Source: CAWAHD01 sp963781785 (lineage in GTDB: Bacteria; Planctomycetota; Planctomycetia; Isosphaerales; Isosphaeraceae). Taken from it: a stretch of 64,000 bases of DNA. Positions within the stretch are counted from its first letter, which is position 1. Every line of letters begins with the position of its first letter. Shown in pieces: positions 1 through 8,069 of this stretch. Position numbers and translations under genes: made by a program. Location of the stretch: assembly GCA_963781785.1 (NCBI GenBank), contig CAWAHD010000001.1, positions 1,798,001-1,862,000 on the forward strand. The letters run 5' to 3'. A model generated the notes under the pieces. The model was not told where the DNA came from. It ran no database searches and saw only the letters and a list, made by a program, of their open reading frames with translations.

Positions 1-336
1 AACTGCCGACGCAATTTCATCGAGCTCGTCGTCTGTCACGACGCCAAGTTTCCGGACGAAGCGCGATTCCGAGATGGATTTGACCTGAAACGCGTCGGCG
101 CCCGAGTCTTTCGAGAGGCCATGATCCGCCGAAGCCCGGAGGAAAACGAACCACGACAGGCTTCCGAACGCGGGCTGCCAATCCGTGATCGGAACAACGA
201 TCCGGAGAGGTAACTTCCCGGTCCCGTCTGGGTTCAACACCACGGCCGGTCGTTGCTTGCGGATCTCAGCACCAATTGACGGGTCGAATCGAACCTGCCA
301 GATCTCACCCCGTCTCGGTTGAGGAACTTTCGCCAT
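1..336 (-). CDS. MazF/PemK-family endoribonuclease toxin, C-terminus cut by window edge
   Basis: The first 112 codons are present and the gene runs off the left edge. The N-terminus has the PemK/MazF signature: RRGEIWQVRFDP, then RKQRPAVVLNPDG and IVVPITDW, which form the SH3-like beta barrel of the family. MazF/PemK toxins cut mRNA in the cytoplasm and are neutralised by the upstream-encoded antitoxin. The ATG at 334-336 lies inside the end of the antitoxin gene (32-bp overlap), the usual translationally coupled toxin-antitoxin arrangement. Family assignment is firm; cleavage specificity cannot be read from the sequence. No frameshift is seen in the visible part. Confidence 0.85.
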   Translation of the reverse strand, partial: MAKVPQPRRGEIWQVRFDPSIGAEIRKQRPAVVLNPDGTGKLPLRIVVPITDWQPAFGSLSWFVFLRASADHGLSKDSGADAFQVKSISESRFVRKLGVVTDDELDEIASAV

Positions 337-517
337 GCAGGTCGTCCTCGCCGAAGGCCTCGAAGTCCGTCAACCGCTTATCGCTGCGATAGATGGGCTC
401 CGCGAGTGTTGCTTGAGCCGCGAGGATGGCGTTCCGCTCCTCCACGGGCAGCTTTCGGAGCTGCGATGCGGAGAGACGCTGTTCACGGTTTTCCAGCGAG
501 CGTGCGGCGTCACTCAT
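305..517 (-). CDS. antitoxin partner of the MazF/PemK toxin
   Basis: A 70-residue acidic, mostly helical protein (SQLRKLPVEERNAILAAQAT, then a Ser/Glu-rich tail ending SSSTETG) encoded immediately upstream of and overlapping the toxin. Size, position and overlap make it the cognate antitoxin, although the sequence belongs to no antitoxin family I can name. The motif LRKLPVEERNAIL is typical of short antitoxins whose C-terminus wraps the toxin. An in-frame ATG at 542-544 would add nine residues; the ATG at 515-517 has a GGGAG-like ribosome site about 12 nt upstream and gives the more usual N-terminus. The pair would autoregulate if typical. Confidence 0.7.
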   Translation of the reverse strand: MSDAARSLENREQRLSASQLRKLPVEERNAILAAQATLAEPIYRSDKRLTDFEAFGEDDLHGESSSTETG

Positions 518-671
518 GGGTAACCCAGCTCCCAATCCGTTCATGGCGAGCCAGGTGCATCCACTCCCGCCTCACCGGGCTCATCGTTCTACCGTCACTT
601 GGGATTATTAGCGAATCGCTCGGTGCCGGCAACCGCGATGGAACCGGAGAGGGCACGCCGTCAGGCGTCGG

Positions 672-762
672 TATGTTCCGCGACAGCCAATTCATGCGCA
701 AAGTTGACGAGGAATGCCTGCGGGCACGGGAAGCGGCGCGGCGGGTAGAGTTCGCCGAATGA
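672..762 (+). pseudogene. C-terminal remnant of an antitoxin-like gene
   Basis: The frame ending at 760-762 reads FRDSQFMRKVDEECLRAREAARRVEFAE and stops with a TGA that overlaps the ATG of the VapC-like remnant (ATGA). This looks like the tail of a small antitoxin whose 5' part is not recognisable. Stop/start overlap with a toxin gene is the main evidence. The upstream boundary is approximate, and the fragment could also be a short independent peptide. Confidence 0.4.
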
Positions 763-935
763 TCCTGCTCGGCACGGACCATACGACATTCCTGAAATAC
801 CCCGACAGTGAACGTGGCCGTCGCATGATTGATCGACTCGGCGCTGTGTCAGTTTCCGAAGTCGCAGGTGTGGCCATTGTCATGGTCGAGGAACGGATGC
901 GCCGCTGGCTGGCCGTGATCGCCAAGGAGAAATCG
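759..935 (+). pseudogene. N-terminal remnant of a VapC-like PIN-domain toxin
   Basis: The frame starts MILLGTDHTTFLKYPDSERG and continues with VAIVMVEERMRRWLAVIAKE, which is the beginning of a PIN-domain (VapC) ribonuclease. After about residue 60 the similarity stops and the frame runs into unrelated low-complexity sequence, so more than half of the roughly 130-residue domain is missing. The normal LLDTDH motif carries the first catalytic Asp of PIN domains; here it reads LLGTDH, so this residue is Gly. Truncation and loss of a metal ligand both indicate a dead gene. Confidence 0.65.
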
Positions 936-1210
936 GCGCCGCGGCATGCACGATGCTGGTCCGAACCGCGGGCAGCGTGCCGCCGACACAGAGTCACACT
1001 CGGCTGACCCGCGCAGTGGCAATCATTGTAAGAAACGTTGACTCGGCAGCGAGTTGGTCGGTCAGGCGCGCGACGGTGCGCCTCAAACGGCCTCAGACGG
1101 CGGCGAGATGGCCGGTCCAGGCGCGACGGTGCGAAACTCGCTGAACGATCGCGCCGGACATCCGCTCCGGTTGGCCAGATGGTGGGACGCGCAGACGTGC
1201 GGCCACCTCA

Positions 1211-1275
1211 ATCGTCGCCTTTCGCTCCCGCGAAAGTTGGTGCACCGATCGTCGCCTTTCGCTCCCGCGAAAGTT
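1211..1275. repeat. two tandem copies of a REP-type palindrome
   Basis: A 28-base sequence beginning ATCGTCGCCTTTCGCTCC occurs at 1211-1238 and again, identical, at 1248-1275. The period is 37 bases. Each copy contains an imperfect palindrome, CTTTCGC-TCC-CGCGAAAG, able to form a hairpin. The copies directly abut the 3' end of a REP-associated transposase remnant, the setting expected for REP/BIME elements mobilised by such enzymes. Repeat identity is seen directly; the REP label is inferred from palindrome plus context. Confidence 0.75.
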
Positions 1276-1552
1276 CGTGCTTGCGGCTGCCCGGCAAGAA
1301 TCGTCCCGGCAGCCGCCCACCCCTCAGCTTGTCCAGGCGAGCCTGCCAGCCCTTGGCGCTCGTGCCCAGCCGAGCGAGAATTCCGACCAGTTCGGCCGAA
1401 ATCGCCGTCTTCCCGTCACGGAACAGCCGACCCGTGTAATCGACCAGCAGCAGATAGCCGCCCAGCGAGAGAGCTTCCACCATTCCTTCGCGTGACGAAT
1501 CCAGCTTGCGCCGATCTTCAACCGGGCAAAGCCAGATGGCCTCCTCCAATCC
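1276..1552 (-). pseudogene. C-terminal remnant of a REP-associated tyrosine transposase-like protein
   Basis: The minus-strand frame contains EGMVEALSLGGYLLLVDYTG followed by RLFRDGKTAISAELVGILARLG and RGGRLPGRFLPGSR. This is the C-terminal part characteristic of TnpA-REP/RAYT-like transposases of planctomycetes. The catalytic N-terminal HUH/Tyr region is absent: upstream in the same frame the sequence is unrelated. The frame then runs into the REP copies at 1275-1211, which replace the normal end of the gene. It is a decayed mobile element. Family assignment comes from recalled sequence patterns and was not checked by a search. Confidence 0.55.
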
Positions 1553-1629
1553 GGCCGACGCACCTGATCCCATCACTGATTCGGCCCTGAGCTGGGCCTT
1601 CGTTTTTGGCGATTCTCGGAGCCCCGCAC

Positions 1630-1784
1630 GATCCGGACGTATGTCGTGCCGGTGGACAACATATGGTCCGGATCGGGCTACCGAAACATATGTCCGACCG
1701 CAGTTTTTCGAGTGAGTCGCGGCGGTCAGACATATGTCTGGAAGGTAGGGGCGGCTTCGCACAGCCCGGGGTGTGAACCCCGGG
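1630..1784. repeat. cluster of three inverted repeats (hairpins)
   Basis: Three hairpins follow each other. The first pairs GATCCGGAC at 1630-1638 with GTCCGGATC at 1666-1674. The second pairs ACATATGTCCGACCGC at 1686-1701 with its inverse at 1722-1737, with one mismatch. The third pairs CCCGGGGT at 1765-1772 with ACCCCGGG at 1777-1784. No coding frame explains them. They lie just upstream of the transposase remnant and may be its substrate palindromes, regulatory hairpins or terminators; there is no T-run supporting the last. Confidence 0.6.
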
Positions 1785-2376
1785 AATGCGAGCGACAGTC
1801 ATGATGCACGATCCTGGGACTGCCCAATCTGCCAGAAACGCCCCGCCATTGCCAAATATACATTGCCTGTATTTTCCGTTCGCGGGTCGCCGCATACGTA
1901 GGTAACGGCGCGGGTCCGCCGCGTTGGATGGACGACGGGGACGCCAGGCTGGAATGTCAAGTTGCCTGAGCGACCGACTTTCAGGGAAACGTAGAGAGAT
2001 CCGCTGGCGAGCCCGGTATCCGGGCGAGAAATGTGCGGGTGCGATGCCGCCGCCACCGGTTAGGTGGTCGCCGCGGTGGATAACCTCGGGAAACTCGAGT
2101 GACCAGAAATGCGGATGCGGCGTACGGCATGGCGAGGGGGAATTAATCCCCTTTATTTCCTCCTAGGACGCTGCTACCTTCTCGGGTGTAAAAACTGTTA
2201 ATTTCGCCGGTAAGTGCCGCGGTTTCTTTCGGGTTATTTGGCGCAATGCATGCAGTAAAACCGCGTTTGCCAAAATCCAGTTCACGATAACCCCTGCAGG
2301 ATGCGCCGGTGGTCGGACCGGGCGCGCGTGATCCAGCCCACGTTGAGCCTCGGGGCCATGGTCCGCAATATCGCGA
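1785..2376. other. non-coding or decayed spacer
   Basis: No open frame in this stretch looks like a real protein on either strand. A short hairpin GGGGA-ATTAA-TCCCC followed by TTTATTT at about 2136-2158 could terminate rightward transcription. I see nothing else that can be named. Confidence 0.4.
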
Positions 2377-5300
2377 TCAGCCCGGTCTAACGAGTGTTGA
2401 GAGTTCCTTGCGCAGGATGTCGGCTTCATGCCACGACTCCCAGTCGTCCGGGCGGTATCGCGGGTCGATGAGGTCGTCGCGCGCTAACGATGAGCCAGTG
2501 ACGATCCAGATGGGCATCCGATAACGGTCGAGCCAGGCGACAGATGAGTGGTAGAGCGATCGCGCCCGATCGGGCTGCCCCAGTTGGTGGTAGGTGAGAG
2601 CCAAGAGCAGGTCGGCCACGGGAGGGTCACTCTCCGGATTGCGGAGCGAGGCGGATTTTCTCGAGGAAGGGCAAGGCCTCGGCCGCCTTGCCGGCACGCA
2701 GCAGGATGCCGCCGTGAACACGGAGGTCGATCGGCAAGCCAAACAAGGTCGCCAGATCCTTGGCGTACTGTTCGATGAACGTCATATCGCGGGAGACCAG
2801 CTCGGGCCGATACACGCGGGTTCGGGCGAACAGCCAGGGCAACCCTCGATCAACCCGCTTGCCGAACAGGCTGCGGCGGGCAATTTCAAGGCGTTTCGTC
2901 ACTGTTGAGGCCCGGATCGTCGGATCGAGGCCGGTGGCTCGCTCTAGGTGGTATCGGGCGGCGAATGCCATCCCCGAGTTCTCGAAGCCACGCTCCTTCC
3001 AGTTGTGCATCGCTAGGTCAGGTGCCGTCGCCCAGACGCGCTCCGATTCAGGGATCGCAGTCGGCGAGTTCTCGTCCACGAGCCGAACCTCCCTCGCTTG
3101 CAGCAGGACGTGGCGCCGACCACTGGCCGTGACCCGCGAGTCTTTGGCCCACGCCCCTCCGCCCGCGGCCGGCGCGCCCGTGCGCGCATCGATCACGAGC
3201 GAATCTCCATTGGATAGCTTGACCCGCAGGCGTTCCGGGTCGTCGCCAAACTGAATCGAGCTGATACGTTTTCGGAACGAGACACGTGAGAGGACCGTGC
3301 GTCCGGTGCTCACATCCCAAGTCGTCAACTTCCCGACGCCCTCGCCATGGGCCTCGTTGCTCCAAGCGGCGACGATCGACCCGTTTGGGTGGATCGATGC
3401 GCCATCGAGATCATCGTCGTCATCGCTCCTGAGCACGACCACTGCGCAATGCGCACGGATCGACCAGATGCAGATGTCGCCGAAGTAGACGTATTCGAGC
3501 CCGATGGCCGCTGCCACGCTCCGGCCGTCGGGACTGAAAGCGAGTGCAGTGAGGCCCATGTCGGCGCGACCGCCGCGCAGCATGATGAGAGGTTGACCTG
3601 TCCGGCTGTCCCAGATCCGAACGCCGGCCTTCTGCGTACACGTGGCTACACGCTCGCCGTCAGGGCTAAGGCGAACATCCATAACTCCCAGATCAATCCC
3701 CCGAAGTTTGCAGACCGGTGACAGGCTCTCTACATCCCAGACGGTGACTTCCCTGTTGACCGCCGTCGCCACGAGTGACCCCTCACCGCTGTACGAAATG
3801 TGGGAGGGAGCCCGAGTGTGGGCACGCGTCGAGGCGAGCTGACGGCCGGTCTTCGCATCAAGGATGGTGAGTCGACCCTCTTGATCGGCGCAGGCCAAAC
3901 GTGTTCCATCGGGGTGAAACGCCATCCGCAGGATGATTCCCGAGGGCGCTGGGAATGATTCAAGTCGGGTTCCCGTGCGGACGTCGTAAAAGAGCAGTCT
4001 CTCGGCCGCATTCGGCTCGGAACCCGATGCGACACAGGCCACCAGGCATCCGAGCTTGCAGCTCAGAGCAAAGTCGGAGTAGCCCGATGGCCCTGGCGGG
4101 AGCTGATACAACTGCGCGCCCGTAGTGAGATCGTAGGCGAAAACACCAGGACGACGATCCGAGTGATAGGATGATGTATCATTGGACATATTCTTGTCGG
4201 GCTTGCCGTTCGCTCCCAGCTTCTTCGGCTCGGGAGGCTCGCGGGGACTGACGCGCGCGACCATGACATTGCGTACGGGGTCGAACTCGACGCGGTGGAC
4301 CCACCCCCCGTCGGGCTGCCATTTTCGGACCAGCGTGCCGGTCGCCGTGTCCCACAGGCGGAGGTGGCCCTCCTGATCACCCGTGGCGAGGAAGCGGCCG
4401 TCGGGAGAGTAATTCAGTGTCTTGACCTCTCCAGAATGATTCCGCAGACGTGTCGTGATCGTGCGGTCGTTAACATTCCAGATCTTGATCATCCCGCCCC
4501 AGCCACCTGCGGCGACGAACCGACCGTCGGGGCTGAACGCGAGAGACCGGATGGATGCCTTCGGTCCCCTGAACTCCCGGTCGGCCGCGCCTGTCCAGGC
4601 GTTCCAGAGTCTGACGGTTCCGTCCCAAGTGCCGACCGCCAGCATCGAGCCGTCGGAGCTGAACGCCGCCGTTCCGATGACAGTCAAGCCCAACTTGGGC
4701 GAAACACCCTTCTCCCCCGAGTGCACAGCCCAGAACTTGATCTCGGTCGAATCGACGACGGCAAGCTGTGCGAAATCGGGACTCACGCACACGCCGCTGA
4801 TCAAGCTGCTTTTCGAACCTTCGTACGACAGAGACTCCTTTGTCGCACCCAGGGACCAGCGCGAGATGAGCCGGTCCTCTGAGCAAACGACGATCTCAGT
4901 GCCGTAGGGCGACCAGAAGACTTGGCGAACTGGCGCCTGCATCGGCATGTGCACGCGGACTTGGCCCGCAGCCACGTTGCAGATCGCCACCTCGCCGGTC
5001 TTCCCGTCCTTTGAAGCGCAACCCACAGCGAGGAACGCGCCTCCCCGGGAGAATGCCACGGAGAGGACCATGGGATCCGCGAAAGAGATTGTCCGCACAG
5101 TCTGTCCAGTCGCGGCGTCGAGCAGAAGGACGTCCGACACGCCTGCCACAGCGAGGTGGCGGCCGTCGGGACTCACGGCCAGGGGCCCTGCAGCGTTCTT
5201 GACCTTCCACACCAGACGGCCCGTCCGTGCGTCCCAGCAGCGATACTCTCCGTTTCTGTCCCCGGAGAAGAGGTGACGACCGTCGGTCGCGTAGGCGAGC

Positions 5301-7225
5301 GTGGTAGGATCACCGAGGTGGCCGTAGAGGGTGAATGCGCCTCCCTCGAACAGGCGATCAAGGTAATGCCACTCCCAGAAGCGGAATTCTTCAGGGACCT
5401 CGTAGATGCGGTCGCGGGCGATAGTCGCGTCCTTCTCGTCCCAAAAGACGCCGCTCATGAACTCCGACTTTTCGACCCACTCTTGCTGGGCCAGAATGAT
5501 CCGGCTGTTCGAAAAGGCGCGGCGGGCCTCACGCTCGCGGAGGTCGGCCCGGATACGCTGATCGCGCTCGGCGGCCAGTGCGGCCGCCGTCTTCTTCTGC
5601 TCTTTGGTGACACCCGCCAACGCCTGGTCAAGCTTCCGAAGCGCAATGCTCTTCTCGTGCGTCTCCGCGTGCGCACGCGATTCCTGCCGTTTCGCCTCCA
5701 GGAGGCCCCAGGTCGTGCCGATGACGCCCGTGACCAAGACCGCGAAGACCAGCGAGGCCGCGATCACGGGCCCCCGGTTGCGCCTGGCGAATTTCCGCAA
5801 GCGGAAGAGAGTCGACGGCCGACCGACCGAGATTGGCTCGTTGTTCACGTACCTCCGGAGATCCTCGGCGAATGCGTTCGGCGTGGCGTACCGGTGGTCC
5901 GGCTCCTTCTCGAGCGCCTTCATCACAATCCAGTCCAGCTCCCCTCGCACCATATGCGTCAGCCTCGCCGTGTCGAGCTGGCGATGGGCGGCAATTGCTG
6001 GCAAGTCCTTTGATGAACTCAGTTTGGTGCTCGGCTTCGATGGCTCGGTCTCGATGATTTCGCGGCGCATCGCCTCCTCGCCGACCTGGAGCAAGTCGCG
6101 CTCCGTGAATGGCGGCTCGCCGGCCAGCAGCTCGTACAGGATCACGCCGAGGGAATAGACATCGGTCCGCGTGTCGATGTCGTACTGGCGCCCCGCGACC
6201 TGCTCGGGGGACGCGTAGATGAGCGTGCCGAGAATCTTGCCTAACTCGCTCACAAGGGTCTTATCGGTGAGGCGGCCGGCGAGGGCCTTCGCCAGGCCAA
6301 AGTCGATCACCTTCGGGACCGGCTGGCCGTCGATCTCCTCGACGAGGACGTTCGAGGGCTTCATGTCGCGGTGGATGATCCCTTTCTGATGGGCATGTTG
6401 CACGGCATCGCAGACGTCCTGAAACAGCTTGAGCCGCTCATTCGGCGGTAGCCGCTTCCGATCGCAATAGGTCGTGATCGGCTCGCCCTTGACGAACTCC
6501 ATGACGAAGAAGGGCTTGCCGCTGGGGCTAGAGCCGGAGTCGATCACGCCGGCGATGTTGGGATGGTTCAGCCTGGCCAGGGCCTCCTTCTCGCCGTCGA
6601 ACCGCGCCAGGACCTCCTTGGTGTCCATCCCCTCGAGCACCATCTTGACGGCCACTCGCCGCCTGGGCTGGAGCTGCTCGGCCTCGTAGACGATGCCCAT
6701 TCCTCCCTGGCCGAGGATACCCAGGATCTTGTATTTCCCGGCGAGGACCGTCCCCGCGCCGACGCCCGGACCCAGCTCATCGAGGAAGGCGGCAAGGCGT
6801 TCGAAGTCGGTGTCGAAGTCCGGGTCGGGCCGGACCGCGCGGCCGTTGAGCCGCAACAGGGGCAGCAACTCCGGGAAATCCGCCAAATCCGCCTCCTTCG
6901 GCGGCGAGGCATTCTCAACCAGTACCGGGATGGCGATATTGCCCGCCTGCAGGGCGAGGCGGACCTCCTCGCGGACATGATCCACCTCCGGTCGATTCCG
7001 CCGCTCGCGCAGCAACCCAGCCCAGCGAGGCCCGATGATGACCAGGACAACCCTGGCCGAGGTCACTTCCTGCCGCAACCGTTCCGGGAAGTCCTCGCCG
7101 GGCGTGATGGCCCTGTGGTCGTAGAAGAGAGTCCAGCGCGGCAGCCGCGACCGAAGGCTCTCGTAAAGCTGCTTGACGGTGCCAGGGCTGTCGGAACGGC
7201 GATAGGACAGGAAGAGGCTGCTCAT
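2377..7225 (-). CDS. TIR domain-Ser/Thr protein kinase-WD40 repeat receptor, frameshifted near the C-terminus
   Basis: About 1,615 residues if the break is bridged. With residue 1 at the GTG at 7232-7234, residues 5-145 are a TIR domain (SLFLSYRRSDS box; VREEV carries the position of the catalytic Glu of TIR NADases). Residues 168-465 are a Hanks-type kinase with GQGGMG, Lys197, HRDMKPSN (Asp290) and DFG (Asp311), so it looks active. One membrane helix lies at about 488-510, then a coiled coil, then WD40 repeats from about 635 to 1440 (many SPDGR...LWD units). The kinase would be cytoplasmic. The frame stops at 2627, but the next frame continues the expected TPR-like tail (LALTYHQLGQPDRARSLYHS) to 2377, so a small indel near 2640-2650 has cut about 85 residues. 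ATG 7225 is preferred to the GTG three codons upstream. It lies between toxin remnants and recombinases, which makes a stress or defence role possible but unproven. Confidence 0.85.
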
Positions 7226-7317
7226 GGGGGACACCCGGGGCCGAGCCGGAACTCTTGGTCAACGTCTATGCGAAAGGCATCGCGGCGCCGTTCGGGGCTC
7301 GAATCGTTGGGTCATGG

Positions 7318-7334
7318 GTGCCCGATTATAACAT
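7318..7334 (-). promoter_or_regulatory. candidate -10 element for the TIR-kinase gene
   Basis: Read on the minus strand, a perfect TATAAT (7325-7330) in an otherwise GC-rich spacer lies about 95 nt upstream of the kinase ATG. The best -35-like hexamer (TTGTAG) has an over-long 20-nt spacing. The assignment is tentative and assumes housekeeping-sigma promoters. Confidence 0.35.
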
Positions 7335-7637
7335 GCCGTGAATGGGCCCTCTACAATCGCAAGACCTGTTTCGACCGGGGCTACCTGGGCGTAATCTCGC
7401 TCAAGCTCCGGTCCGAACCTTTCTATTTCCACTTGGCTGCGGACCAGGAGTGGGCTGAGTGGGCGGCCATGTCGGATTCGCAGGGCCTGGCTAGGCATCC
7501 ATCACTCCGGCCGCGGAACTTCCAGCAAGTACTGTCGAGACCCAGACTCTGTGGTGACCCAATTCGTCAAGCAGGTCCAGACTGCCTGGCTTTGGAATGC
7601 GGCTCCCTCGGCAGAACGCACGGTCCATCTCCGTGGC

Positions 7638-7747
7638 TCAGATCGAGATCCGCTCCACAATGTTCCGCGTGACCTTGCGCCGGCGTCGGTCGTAGATCCG
7701 TGTGGTCCGCGGGTCGGCGTGACCGGCCAGATATTGGACGTCTTCCA
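7638..7747 (-). pseudogene. C-terminal fragment of a tyrosine recombinase
   Basis: The minus frame reads EDVQYLAGHADPRTTRIYDR followed by RRRKVTRNIVERISI and a stop at 7638-7640. This contains the GHADPRTTRxYDRR box with the catalytic His and the nucleophile Tyr of phage-type integrases. It matches the end of the intact integrase at 10372-11376 at roughly 80 percent of bases by eye, so it is a diverged paralogue. Everything upstream of the fragment is missing, replaced by the leader of the serine recombinase unit, so the gene was probably cut by that insertion. Confidence 0.75.
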
Positions 7748-7878
7748 AAGCTACTACAGACTGCACCTCATGCGAGCGGCTGTCCCGCCTCAGCCGCGCC
7801 GCCTACAATCGCTTTTGCGGCATTGCTGGGACTGTCCCGGTGGTGCCGGCACCACTCTCAACAACCAGGAGCTTCACC

Positions 7879-8069
7879 ATGCACAGGCACAGGTCCGGAC
7901 CAGTCCCCCCCCACCCCTGAAGCAGCCGAGCCTGCACCCCAGCGGCCCGCACGTCTGGGACCAACTCGCTCAGAGCCAGCGGCAAGAACTCGCTCGCCTC
8001 GTCGGGCAGTTGCTCGCCCGGCGCCTACGGACGGCCGACCGTCGGGAGGTCAGCCATGACTCTCAATAA
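7879..8069 (+). CDS. small leader ORF coupled to the serine recombinase, broken at a poly-C tract
   Basis: An ATG at 7879 has a good AGGAG ribosome site eight bases upstream, but its frame hits a TGA after 13 codons, just past a run of eight C at 7905-7912. Shifting one base in that run joins it to a frame that continues SGPHVWDQLAQSQRQELARL and ends REVSHDSQ at 8069. That end overlaps the recombinase start by 14 bases. A short helical accessory ORF before this recombinase type is common in planctomycetes, as I recall. Either the C-run is a sequencing or slippage error, or expression involves frameshifting. The function is unknown. Confidence 0.45.

Noticed and set aside
1211..1275. Possible CRISPR array
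   Set aside because: Only two copies with a nine-base spacer, a palindromic unit, and no cas gene.
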